64,000 nt of DNA from Macrobrachium rosenbergii (Eukaryota; Arthropoda; Malacostraca; Decapoda; Palaemonidae), in assembly GCF_040412425.1 (NCBI RefSeq), contig NC_089741.1, positions 46,110,358 through 46,174,357 of the forward strand. Reading direction: 5' to 3'. The first letter of the stretch is position 1. The number at the start of each line of letters is the position of its first letter. The translations under genes were made by a program, and so were the position numbers. The notes under the pieces were generated by a model. That model did no database searches, had not been told where the DNA came from, and saw only the letters and a program-made list of their open reading frames with translations. Below are positions 37,161 through 49,589 of this stretch, in pieces.

Positions 37161-38285
37161 TTCTCTTTTTTTCTTCGTCGCCTTTACCATTCCAACTCAG
37201 GTCCTCATATCCCCTTAATTCCCTTCCTCTGACACTTCTGCTTTGTAGAGGAACAAATATATTTTAGAACAGAGACCAACGTGGGGTGTATAGGATTTTA
37301 TTCTTAATGACCTCTCCAAACGAAGTCAGGCGTAACAATGGAAAAATTCTAACCAAAACTTCAGCACCTAAAACATGTCATAAACACATGTCGGCAACTT
37401 GTCACATACATATCACTAACATGCTGAATACAAGTCGACGAATGACTGGTAGTTCTAACCAGTGCTCCTACGATTATCCAAAGATTCGTTTTCCACTATC
37501 GGTCGTTGACTTGTTGTCAAACTGTTGATGATATCTGTGCGATAAGTTACCGACTTGTGTTTATGACATGCTTCCATTAAGCGTGGAAGGACTTACAAAT
37601 ACACGTTTCTGACAGCTGTTATTAAAGTACTGAAGGAATTGGTTGGTTTTAAACAGCAGCAGTAAAAAACAACGACAATAACAACTATATTATCGATATA
37701 AAAATATTTTACTTGCTATTACAGTTACTTTTCGTTACTCAGTTCATCTTATTCATATAACTTTCCATCATTTGATAAGAGACTCAGATACTTCTTGGTC
37801 AAGCCTAACACTCTATTCTTCAATCTTCTTTCGTTTTTCCATCATACGTAAGGACCTTCAATTCTCCCTTTTGTTGCTGTTACTAGATCAAACCGGCCCC
37901 CTGCTAACGCGTGAACCTCCTCTATAAGATGGCCCATAAAAACGACCATCCCGTGAGACTTCGCATAAAAATTCACAATCAGTAGATGAACTCAAAACCA
38001 ATATTCTTCTTGGCAAAACAACCCTTGGATCATCAGGTATCAATGTTCCATAAATGTCCCTCAGTCCAATATTCCATGAATGACCTTCGTCGACTTCCAG
38101 GGACCTAAAGACAGAGGAATGACACTGCCAGTGTCAAGTTAATCTCACGGGTCATGCGGCATTAATGGCCGAGGGATGGGTACAATTTAGCCACGCCATA
38201 ATGACAGGACGTAAGTGACTCCGCTGTGCGATGAAACTACTGCCGTCTGCCGTAAAACGGTTCGTGTTTGACGACTTTAATCCGC
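37161..38285. other. Non-coding DNA, moderately GC-balanced
   Basis: The only long ORF (37286-37528, plus) has no motifs. No recognised repeats. Confidence 0.35.
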
Positions 38286-38287
38286 GA

Positions 38288-38828
38288 CGTTAATCCACCT
38301 CTGGTGGCAGCGTTCATGAGTGTGATGAAATGGGCTGAAAACAGTTCGAACCGTGGTCATCTATTTTTTTATTTTTGAATTTCGTTAATCGACAGCTGAT
38401 GGCAGCATTCGTGAGTTAGGTGAAATGGGCCGAAAATGGTAGGTGCGAAAAACACACCATGGTCACCTATTTTTTCTTTTTAAATTTCATTCATCGACCG
38501 CTATGGCAGCGTTCATGAAAGTGAAGAAAAGGGTAGAAAACAGTAAGCGCAGGATGACAAACCATCGTCATCTTTTTTTTTTTTTTTTTTTTTTTTAATT
38601 TCGTTAATCGACCGCTGATGGCAGCGTTCATGAGAATGGTGATATGGGCCGAAAAGAGTCCGCGCGGGATAACAAACCGTACTTATCTCTTTATTTTTTT
38701 TTATTTCGTTAATCGATCGCTGATGGCAGCGTTCATTAGTATGATAAAATGGACCGAAAACAGCTCGTGCTGGAAAGCAAACTGCGGTTATTTTTATTTA
38801 TTTATTTTTTATTTTTTTAAATTCGATA
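38288..38828 (+). repeat. Five-unit tandem repeat, about 105-115 bp units
   Basis: Units start near 38288, 38383, 38490, 38601 and 38706. Each has TTAATCGACCGCTGATGGCAGCGTTCATGAG (key block) then ATGGGCCGAAAACAG, a CCGTGGTCATC-like block, an oligo(T) or AT-rich tail and AATTTCG. Units differ by many substitutions and by tail length. The T-rich tails inside each unit give it the look of a tandemly amplified retroposed monomer. Confidence 0.85.
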
Positions 38829-40570
38829 CGGGCAATCACATAACTGATTAAAATGACCGACAAAAGAGCATGATACAACGACATCAAATATCATGGACAC
38901 CGACATCACCATCATCATGATTGATTGATGTCACTCGTAGAAAACGGACTTCTTCGAAAGTCTGACATCAATTCCATTTTACTTTTTCTTAAGTTCTTCA
39001 GGTCAAAGCGAAACCGAAGTCCTTGGATGGATAGGAACAATCAGAAACTGTCTCACGATATTCCCTTTGACGAATGACCTCGCAGTTATGTGAATGGTTT
39101 GCACAAAGGACGCGGTCTCCGTCCCGGCACTCTTAATAATGCCGAGATAAGCGTAAAGGGAACGAAATGCCTCGGTTACCTGGGGAAGGCGTGGAGGAAG
39201 GGGCGTTTGACTGATGTTTAGAGTCTGTCATATAATGATATTCGTGGTTACTGATAATTTTGAGCTATAAATCATATAATTATGATGGGCAGTAACTTAT
39301 ATAATCATAATGGTTGCTGATAATTTTGAGCGGTAAATTGTTAAATTAAACAATTCATTCTTTTATTTACTTATCATTATTTTGGGGAGTTTATTTTCTA
39401 TTTGCTTGTTTATATTTCATTTCATGTTATAAGGAAAGTCTATAGCATTTAATCCATAGTGAATAATAAAGAACATCCCTTAAAATGAAAATTAATTAAA
39501 ATAAGGACTTCTAAAGTTTCCTAATGTTAGAATGACCACTGATTTTTACTTTCTGCAAAATTTTATTTTGATATCAAAGACTGGAACCAAGTAACAGAAA
39601 AACCTTACAAAAATTAAAAAGTTCATAACAAAATAAAAGGAAGTTGAATGAGGTACTTACATTTAAAATGTCCTTGCTGCTTCTTACCAGTCATCCGGCG
39701 ACGCTTACGCATACACAACAAATCGCGGAAATTTTTATTTAGATAACTACACCTTGCATTCTATACCCAGTTATGTATTCCATAGCGCCATTTAAACATA
39801 CACTTTCCATACCCTCATTTCAGACATATTTCCCTCCAGCAAATTCCTGAGATGTATGCTGGTATTGCCAACCCCGATTTTTGCCATGCGCCCTGAGTTG
39901 AGTTACGTTAGGCTGGGTTAGAGTTAGGCACTTATCTGGTTTTAATTTAGTTATTGTGTGAGCAGCTATTAGAAACGGGATATTTTGAAAGTAATTCTAT
40001 AGTTAGTTTTAAATATGGCGCCCTTTTGAGAAAGTCCAGTATAAATTTTATCTCGAGATAATACTTCCCTCATAAGTACTTTAAACATACAATGTTTCAG
40101 TTTAGTTACAGTAGACATTCCTCATCCATTCGTCAGCCAAATTTTTATTTATTATAAATTATCCATAAATAATCAAAAGCCCAAAACAGCTCTCCTTTGA
40201 AAGTGAAATATTGGTACAGTATTAAACAAAAGTCACACATAAATCCCTACAATAGAATAAGAAACTGGACAGACCCTCTTGTGTATCTTAAAAATATTTT
40301 TAATTGGATACATAGTGTAGATACGTTATTATGTACAGTTTCAGGATTCCACATAAATAAGTAGGTCCATGAGCGGTTATCACAACCTCACTTCACCAGC
40401 AAGAGACCAGAGATTTCTCACAAAAGAAGGTTAATGATTTAGACCATCTTTTCTGTAAACTGCAATGTGCTCCCTTTGATTTCAGCAATTCATTAAGTAC
40501 TTGGTAGTTAAGCAACTGTGGTGGGTCAAAGCCAGAGTAGAGAAGGAGATGGGGATAGCAGTCTCATCCA
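38829..40570. other. Non-coding DNA
   Basis: No long ORF and no obvious repeat apart from short AT-rich runs. Confidence 0.35.
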
Positions 40571-40576
40571 TAAAGA

Positions 40577-40720
<144 letters not shown>

Positions 40721-40906
40721 CACTAATGAACAGATAACGAAAAGCAGCCCACTCAAGAGAAAAAGAGCACATACGCTTCTGAAAGCTGGAGAACATGAAT
40801 GAATAGCCGCATGAAACGAAACTTCTATCATGAGCTAAATACCAAAGAAGAAGAGATGGAAGCCACAGCCTGCTTTTCATCTCATGACGAGGAAATGTTC
40901 AATAAG

Positions 40907-41352
40907 CGAGGAGGAGGAGGAGGAGGAGGAGGAGGAGGAGGAGGAGGAGGAGGAGGAAGGAGGAGAAGGAGGAGGAGGAGAAAGGAAGAAGAAGAGGAAA
41001 GGGGGAGGAGGAGGAGGAGGAGGAGGAGAAGAAGGAGGAGGGAGGAGAAAAGAAGAAGAAGAAGAAGAAGAAGACGAAGAAGAGGGAGGAGGAGGAGGGG
41101 GGGAGAGAGAACAAAGAAGAAGAAAGAAAGGGGAAGAAGAAGAAGAAGAAAAAGAAGAAGAGGAGGAGGAGGAGGAGGAGGGGGAGGAAGGAGGAAGAAG
41201 AAAAGAAGAGGAGGATGAGGAGGGGGAGGGAGAGAAGGAAGAAGAAGAGGAGAGGGAGGAGGAGGGGGGGGAGAAGGAAGAAGGAAGAAGAAGAAGAAGA
41301 AGAAGAAGAAGAGGAGGAGGAGGAGGAGGAGGAGGAGGAGGAGGAGGAGGGG
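40907..41352. repeat. Polypurine (GGA/GAA)n tract of about 450 bp
   Basis: Nearly uninterrupted purines on the plus strand: (GGA)n at both ends, mixed GAA/GAG/GGG in the middle, with very few pyrimidines. Long Glu/Arg- or Leu/Pro/Ser-only ORFs on both strands are artefacts of this composition. Such mirror-rich polypurine DNA can form triplex (H-DNA). Confidence 0.93.
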
Positions 41353-41910
41353 GGAAGAGGCGAAGGAGACTAAGGGGTTCAGGACGTCAGCAGCCCCCCC
41401 TCCTCTCTCTCTCTCTCTCAAACTAACCCGACCACCACTGGTCCTGGACAGAGAAACCCCAACTTTGGCCATTAGTTAAACTTTGCACAATTAATCCCCC
41501 TGACGAAGACCCGCCATAAATAATTCAAAAGCTAATCACTGCGAAACTCCGCCATTGTCTGAGCCTTCGTCAGTTACCAATCTCAAATGACGCTCTTTTT
41601 CTGCCTTGAGTTCAATAAGGATGTGATTATATTTTGGATTCACGTTTGATGTCGTTTTGATGTCAGTTTACGATAAGGGCGTGCTTGAGACCACTGCGAG
41701 AGGGACAGAAGATCGATGGGATTTTTCTTAATTATCTCTGAGGAATATTTTTTTTTATAATTTCAAATCTTATTTACAATTAGAAGAGTCTTTCATATTA
41801 ATATCATCTATTATCACCACAATTTATAAATATATATACGTACACGCACACACACATATATATCGGTGTGTGTGTTTGGTTTTAAATCACGAAAAGGTAA
41901 AAAAACGTGA
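41353..41910. other. Non-coding flank
   Basis: Short (TC)n at 41403-41419 and a (GT)/(CA) patch at 41845-41876; otherwise unremarkable. Confidence 0.35.
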
Positions 41911-41913
41911 TGA

Positions 41914-42084
41914 TTCCACGAACAAAGTTACAATCACGAAGCAAAGGTGAAACAATTGAGGTGCTAAGTACTTTCCTCTTATTATCAAGACATGGTCACA
42001 GTTGCTGTGACCATGTCTTGGTAGCGAAAGTACTTAGCATTTCATTGTTTCATTGTTCCTGCGTGGCTGTAACTTTGTTCATAT
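41914..42084. repeat. Foldback hairpin element, about 170 bp
   Basis: The central stem is CAAGACATGGTCACAG (41986-42001), a 3-base loop, and CTGTGACCATGTCTTG (42005-42020), perfect over 16 bp. Further out, TGCTAAGTACTTTC (41962-41975) pairs with GAAAGTACTTAGCA (42026-42039), and GAACAAAGTTACA (41920-41932) with TGTAACTTTGTTC (42068-42080). It ends directly in (AT)n. Confidence 0.85.
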
Positions 42085-42087
42085 GTA

Positions 42088-42139
<52 letters not shown>
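42088..42139. repeat. (AT)n microsatellite
   Basis: About 50 bp, abutting the foldback element. Confidence 0.95.
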
Positions 42140-42141
<2 letters not shown>

Positions 42142-42499
42142 TATATATTACCTCACAAAGAATGATAAAGTACAAAAATGTAATAAATAAATAATTAAAC
42201 AGATGCACAAATAAATATAAATATATATAAAAATAAACAAACTAATCCAAGCGACGGAGAATTTCCAAAGACAACGTAGAAAAATAAACAAACAAATCAC
42301 TTTTCTCTCTGAGCCGACGACAAAGCGATCAGCGTAATAAAGACGTGGGAAAAAAAAAAAAGACTGGGAGCCAAGACTGATTGATTGATTCAGGAAAGTG
42401 AGTGAGAGGGCTTACATGAGCTGGCAAGTAAAGTAAGTCTTTCAGCACACCCCGTCTCCATCGATCCCCTTTTACAGAGGACGTGAGTCGAAAGCTCTT

Positions 42500-42501
<2 letters not shown>

Positions 42502-42568
<67 letters not shown>

Positions 42569-42627
42569 ATCTCATGACCCACACTGTAACAGAGAGAGAG
42601 AGAGAGAAATTAACAGACTGATCAACG

Positions 42628-42698
<71 letters not shown>

Positions 42699-42760
42699 CA
42701 TCTCATGACCCACACTGTAACAGAGAGAGAGAGAGAGAAATTAACACACTGACCCAACCG

Positions 42761-42811
<51 letters not shown>

Positions 42812-42836
42812 AGAATCATCTCAGGACCCACACTGT

Positions 42837-42870
<34 letters not shown>

Positions 42871-42949
42871 AATTAACACACTGACCCACAGTATAACAGA
42901 GACAGAGAGAGAGAGAGAGAGAGAAATTGACACACTGATCCACACTGTA

Positions 42950-43010
<61 letters not shown>

Positions 43011-43100
43011 CAACACACACTGACACACTGTAACAGAGAGAGATAGAGAGCATATCTACACACACTGACCCACACTGTAGCAGGGAGAGAAAGAGAGAGA
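42502..43100. repeat. Higher-order (AG)n array with conserved spacers
   Basis: (GA)n blocks of 15-70 bp alternate with two recurring spacers. ATCATCTCATGACCCACACTGT occurs at about 42567, 42698 and 42816. AAATTAACACACTGACCCA-like sequence occurs at about 42607, 42737, 42870, 42925 and later. Full periods are about 120-130 bp, becoming irregular to the right. Confidence 0.87.
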
Positions 43101-43310
43101 TTCAACACCTAAACCTATATCTACCTCAACTCTAAAAAGCATGGAAGGGGAACGGGGTAAGGTCGGAATACAGAGCAAGGGTATGCACTGAAGGAAGAAA
43201 AAGAATAGGAGAGGAAGGATGGACAGAAATGGAAGGGATAAAAGTGACGACAGGAACATAAGGAAGGAAGGGAGTCGAGAAAGAATAGGAAGGATGACGG
43301 CAACGTGCCC

Positions 43311-43312
<2 letters not shown>

Positions 43313-43376
<64 letters not shown>
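43313..43376. repeat. (GA)n microsatellite
   Basis: About 31 pure GA units, in purine-rich surroundings (43100-43620). Confidence 0.95.
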
Positions 43377-43381
<5 letters not shown>

Positions 43382-43779
43382 TATATATGGAAGACTGACA
43401 TACTAGTTTGGGATGAAAATGACAGGTGGAAAAGTGAGAGAATAAAAGCAAAGTCAAAAGACAGGAATAGAGAGAAGGATAAAAACAGGAATATGCAGAA
43501 ATGGAAAGGAGGTGTAAATACAGAAGGGATGGGTTAAAAATAGACGGGAAGAGTAAAGATAGAATGCCAAGGTTAGAATAGAAAAGGACAATTAGTAAGA
43601 CAAAGGGTCTAAAAGAAATTCTTTTAACCCTTCACAGTTTACTTTTAAATCTGTTCGCGTTCTATTTGGCAGAGCTCACAAATACAGGTGAATCTCTGTT
43701 GTTTATGCAGAGCAGAGAATCTCTGAGAGAAAAAAAGCGTTCTTTAGGTACACCTCATGTTGACAATAAACTTTTTTTA

Positions 43780-44168
43780 GTTTTCTGTAAAAGAAAACTA
43801 TGGTGCCGGCTTTGTCTGTCCGCCCTCGGATCTTAAAAACTACTAGGACTAGAGGGCTGCAAATTGTTATGTTGATCATCCACCCTCCAGTCATCAAACA
43901 TACCAAATTGCAGTCCTCTAGCCTCAGTAGTTTTTATCTTATTTAAGGTTAAAGTTAGCCATAATCGTGTGTCTGGGAACGATATAGGACATGCCACCGC
44001 CGGGCCGTGGATCAAGTTTCATGGGCCACGGCTCATATAGCATTACATCGAGACCACCGAAAGATAGATCTGTTTTCGGTGGCCTTGATTATACGCAGTA
44101 GCGGCTGTACAGAAGACTCGATTGCGCTGAAGAAACTTCGGTGCATTTTTTGCTTGTTTTTTTAAGCA
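43780..44168 (+). repeat. Dispersed repeat family B, full copy
   Basis: It starts GTTTTCTGTAAAAGAAAAC, a near-palindrome, then TATGGTGCCGGCTTTGTCTG. It ends in GCGCTGAAG AAA CTTCGGTGC, a second hairpin, followed by ATTTTTTGCTTG. Inner blocks TAGAGGGCTGCAA, GATCATCCACCCTCCA and ATCTGTTTTCGGTGG recur in the inverted copy at 58 kb. It is about 390 bp with no ORF. Confidence 0.82.
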
Positions 44169-45120
44169 ACAGAGAACATAACCAGCTACGATAACTTTTT
44201 CCTATTAAAGAAAACTTTTTTTCTAGGATGATAATTTACTGATTTTCGCAAAACAGTGCATATCTAAGAGATTAACAGACGTTTCTCAAAGTAAACCAAA
44301 AGACTGTCATTATTTATGTATAAGGACATGTGAGAGAAGAGAGCACGTTTCTTATTATCTAGATGAATGACTGTTTTAGGTAGATTTTTTTATATTTACG
44401 ACGTTAAAGCATGGATTTTTTTAAATACAGAAACATAATTATGAGACATGCTGCCGTGTCCTTCTACAATGGAGAAAGTATCAATTTAACAGAACATTCA
44501 AACAAAAACAAAAATTGCATATTTATAGAATGAACTTTCATTTACTTTCGCAAAAGAACAGACATTTAAGAAATATGCAAACTTTTCTCAAAACAGAGCA
44601 AAAAACATATTTACGAGACGGATGAACATTCCTCATTTACAGAAACATGCTTACGAGAGTTTCTAATCAACTTTTTTTTTATTTAACACCTGAATGAATA
44701 TTCTGATGCAATTTTTTTTCATATATATTAGATATAACAGTTTTCGAGTAATGCGATACTTCATAGCATGACAACCAGACGTTTTTTTCTATAGTGGAAA
44801 AATATACCATCAGTAAACTGAGTGAAAAAAAATTCTCATATTAAAAAGATAAGATCTCTCTCATTTACTTGACAGCTCGGTTCAGATGACACATCAAGAA
44901 GGCGAGTAAACAAAACATCTTTACAAACAAAACATATTTACTAAATGAATGATCGTTTCCGTACGTACGAGAAAAAACGTTTACCACAGAAGCATACAAA
45001 CGTTTCTTTGGGCAAAAAATATACAAGCAAGACAAGCAGACGATATCAAATAAGAGGAAACAAGTTCGCTGAAGAAGGCGACACCTGACTAACCCAATCA
45101 GCAAAACGTTCGTTAGAAAT
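44169..45120. other. Non-coding DNA with degenerate repeats
   Basis: Loosely repeated phrases (ACAGA..TTCTCAAA, TTTACGAGA, AACATTCAAAC) recur through 44240-45010 and suggest a very old tandem repeat. The minus ORF at 44865-45155 has no motif support. Confidence 0.35.
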
Positions 45121-45126
45121 AGAAGA

Positions 45127-45405
45127 TAGAATATAGGATTTAGGCCAAAGGCCAAGCGCTGGAACTATGGGGTCATTCAGCGCTGAAACGGAAATTGACA
45201 GTAAAAGGTCTGAAAGGTGTAACAGGAGGAAAACCTCGCAGTCGCACTATGAAAGACAGATGGAAGAAAGAAAATATGAACGGAGGTACAGTAAAAGGAA
45301 TGTAAGAGGTTGCAGCTAGGGGCCGAAGGGACGCTGCAAAGACCCTTAAGTAATGCCTACAGTACACCACGTGAGGTACACTGACTACACCCTGCGGGGG
45401 CAAAA
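45127..45405 (-). repeat. Repeat family A (SINE-like)
   Basis: Starts ATAGGATTTAGGCCAAAGGC and ends at the GGTACACTGACTACACCCTGCGGGG side. All main blocks are present; the block around GTTAGGAGAGGGTGG is deleted relative to 33490-33797. Confidence 0.82.
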
Positions 45406-45786
45406 CGCTCCAGGAAAGTCAAAGGGAAGCAAACGCGGATATCCCATCTTATCTCCGGAGAGACGGAGTCGGATGTTTTTACCAATGGACTCTAAAATGA
45501 ACAGGATTTCTTCACTCGTCCTTTTACTTCCTTCGGAAAGAGGGAAGGGGAAGGGAAGTGACAGGATGTGAGAGTTGGGGTCACCCTCAGGAAATAGTGC
45601 CCTGAATAAGATTCGTTATCCTTTGTCGTAACGTTAGTGGTCAAAATGCATTTCTCTCACCGGCCTGAGTTCGAAGCTCCATTTAATTCCCAACTCGTAT
45701 TTTTGAAGGATGTCTGAGGAAATTGTTGTAATTGCGTCTGAAAATATCAGTAAATTAAAACGATAAATGCTAAGTACATAGTCGAT

Positions 45787-46300
<514 letters not shown>

Positions 46301-46651
46301 CTAATACTACCAAAATGGTAACACTGATGATTTTAAATAGACTGTCGCCTCAGTGCAAGTTTCAATACAATGCTGGTAAGAATTACAAATTGTATGCTAT
46401 CGATGCAGCCGCTAAGCGAAGTACCAAATATAAATGGTTCCTCTTGGACGACATACCAAATTAAAGGTAAATTGGATGTCAGGGAAAAAGTGAGAGCTTC
46501 ACGTAAGCCATATATACACAGCTTAATGAAACAGTTCCTCATTTATTTCATTCTGAATTTCTGGGAGCGAGGCCTTATCGCCAGAGTTATTTATTGCTAA
46601 TTCGTTAAGGGAAAACACCACCTATTGTTTTCTCACACACATATATATATT

Positions 46652-46654
<3 letters not shown>

Positions 46655-46713
<59 letters not shown>
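46655..46713. repeat. (CT)n microsatellite
   Basis: About 29 pure CT units. Confidence 0.95.
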
Positions 46714-46716
<3 letters not shown>

Positions 46717-46859
46717 CGAAATTGCACTGCATCGCGCGGGGGTCATACATCATAATCAACAAGGGTGCATAAGGGAGGGAGGGAGAGAAACTCCAAAACA
46801 AACTGTAATTTGCAACAGAGCTCGGCCTATATTCCCTGTTTAACATATCTCATTAAGTC

Positions 46860-47520
46860 GGGGCCCCAAGAGACTCGAAATTCCGGAGATAAAATACTTT
46901 TAGGCGAACTATGATAATTTATAGGAGGTCGCCGACCTCATTAACCGGAGACCGCCGGATGCCAGGACCGATTCGTAAATATGGGGCAAAAATATTTGGG
47001 TACGAAACACAAAATAATATTATTTTTAATTAGCTCTTTGTGGGCAAAAATACGTCACTGTTAAACGGGGCAGAAATGACATATAAATCTAATCAGTAAT
47101 GTTTGAAGATTTTTTAAAATGAAACACTAAAAGTAATAGAAACCTGATGGAATGTTAAATAGGAAAAGGCATGTTAAGTATGGGTAAAAATATTTGGGTA
47201 CGAAACAGAAATAACATTACTTTTGATAAGCATTTTGTGGGGATAAAATACGTCAATGTTAAAAGGGGCAGAAATGACATATAAATTTAATCAGCAATGA
47301 TTGAGGATCCTTTAAGTGAAATACACCACTGAAAATAATAAAATACTGATGGAATATTAAGTTAGAACACATGATAATAACTGTTTTTTTTTTTTTTATC
47401 AAAATCTCGTAACAAAATAGTTTATCCTTGACCCAGAAAATCTCATAGGGGGAAGAACTCAACGAAGAAGAATGAAAGCTCTGTAAACAAGGAGTAAACA
47501 CCCCAAGTCTTCCACTCCTC
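46860..47520. repeat. Diverged direct duplication of about 240 bp
   Basis: AAAAATATTTGGGTACGAAACA...AATA.TATT is found at 46988-47022 and 47187-47220. It is followed in both by GTGGGCAAAAATACGTCA / GTGGGGATAAAATACGTCA, then GGGGCAGAAATGACATATAAAT and TAATCAG.AATG. The copies are direct and offset by about 200 bp. Confidence 0.7.

Positions 47521-47522
<2 letters not shown>

Positions 47523-47562
<40 letters not shown>
47523..47562. repeat. (GA)n microsatellite
   Basis: About 19 GA units. Confidence 0.92.
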
Positions 47563-47564
<2 letters not shown>

Positions 47565-47916
47565 AGCCAGCCGAATAAATTAGCAAGTTAAAATACCGGT
47601 CAACAAATGCCAAGAGAAGTTAAACGTGGAATTAGTCGACCAAAATGCTGAGATAATGTTTCACAGAAGCTGGATAAAAAAAAAAAAACATAATTAGGAC
47701 AACATAAGGGGAAAAAATGTTAACCTCAAAAATGTGACATCGATTTTTTTTCCCTTCATTCTATTTTCCTACCCGCAATATACCTCGGAAATGAAAAGAA
47801 AAGAGTGGGGAATTTTTCTTATTTTTCTTTTGCTTTTTCTTTTTACTTTTCTTTTGACAGGGCTGAGTGATGCAACGTACCCTTGCAAGATAACGGTGAG
47901 TGTACTACAATGAAGG

Positions 47917-47918
<2 letters not shown>

Positions 47919-47983
<65 letters not shown>

Positions 47984-48045
47984 AGTACTCTGAGCTCTTT
48001 TTGTTTTCATTATCTTTTGTAGCATTATCTTCATACCGTCTGGAA

Positions 48046-48111
<66 letters not shown>

Positions 48112-48172
48112 AAAAAAAGCTCTTTTTCTTTCATTATCTTTTGTAGCATTATCTTCATACCGTCTGGAAGGA

Positions 48173-48206
<34 letters not shown>

Positions 48207-48284
48207 CTCTATTTCTCTCTCTCCTCAGTACTCTGAGCTCTTTTCGGAATTATCTTTGTAGCATTATCTTCATACCGTCTGGAA

Positions 48285-48340
<56 letters not shown>

Positions 48341-48401
48341 AGTACTCTGAGCTCTTTTCTTTTCATTATCTTTTGTAGCATTATCTTCATACCGTCTGGA
48401 A

Positions 48402-48463
<62 letters not shown>

Positions 48464-48524
48464 AGTACTCTGAGCTCTTTTTCTTTCATTATCTTTTGTA
48501 GCATTATCTTCATACCGTCTGGAA

Positions 48525-48586
<62 letters not shown>

Positions 48587-48648
48587 AGTACTCTGAGCTC
48601 TTTTTCTTTTCATTATCTTTTGTAGCATTATCTTCATACCGTCTGGAA

Positions 48649-48705
<57 letters not shown>

Positions 48706-48765
48706 GTACTCTGAGCTCTTTTTCTTTTCATTTTATTCGTAGCATTATCTTCACACCGTCGGGAA

Positions 48766-48824
<59 letters not shown>

Positions 48825-48887
48825 CAGTACTCTGAGCTCATTTTCCTTTTCACTTTTTTCGTAGCATTACCTTCATACCGTCAGGAA

Positions 48888-48955
<68 letters not shown>
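47919..48955 (+). repeat. Higher-order (CT)n array with eight conserved spacers
   Basis: (CT)n blocks of about 30-60 bp alternate with a spacer of about 68 bp. The spacer contains CCTCAGTACTCTGAGCTC, a TTTTCATTATCTTTTGTAGC block and ATACCGTCTGGAAGGAT. Spacer starts: about 47981, 48109, 48221, 48335, 48461, 48583, 48701 and 48822. The first inner spacers are nearly identical, the last two more diverged (CCATAG, CCACAG starts), and the second lacks the palindromic start. CTCAG-TACT-CTGAG in each forms a small stem. Confidence 0.92.
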
Positions 48956-48957
<2 letters not shown>

Positions 48958-49066
48958 TTTATTGTGTATTCTCGTTGAAAAAAATAAAGGTTCTTTTGTG
49001 TAATTTGCTCGAGTATAAGAGCGTGAGAAATCGAAGTGATAAGTGGCAATTGTAACTTAACAAGTA

Positions 49067-49317
<251 letters not shown>

Positions 49318-49589
49318 ATGTTGCGTGAGAGAAATATAGCACTGAATGGCAGAGTGCTTTGGAAGGTTCAACACGCCGTTCATGAGCATAAACTTCCGCT
49401 TAAGAAGTGGAAGTTTATCTCCACAAAATGTTCGTTCAAGACCTAGTGAAAATGTATATATAACTATTACATGCGAATTTCATCTTCAGTTTACAGCAGA
49501 ATTCTCAAACAGTATTTACCTATCCATGCATTCTGTAAAGTTAACTAGCAATAATATAAAGGATATTTCGAAACAATACTAATTTCTTG

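Noticed and set aside
40799..41472. Long Glu/Arg/Gly-rich plus ORFs and Leu/Pro/Ser-rich minus ORF
   Set aside because: They are produced by the polypurine tract; all frames are open and composition is the only reason.
42483..43457. Arg-Glu and Ser-Leu repeat ORFs
   Set aside because: (GA)n and (CT)n translate to RERE and SLSL on either strand. The same applies at 47.8-48.6, 49.0-49.4 and 62.6-63.2 kb.
43780..44168. Helitron assignment for family B
   Set aside because: It has a stem near the 3' end, but lacks the TC start and CTRR end, and no Rep/helicase was seen.
47919..48955. CRISPR-like regular alternation of repeats and spacers
   Set aside because: The conserved part is the spacer, the variable part is (CT)n of changing length, and the context is eukaryotic. 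It is a tandem higher-order repeat.
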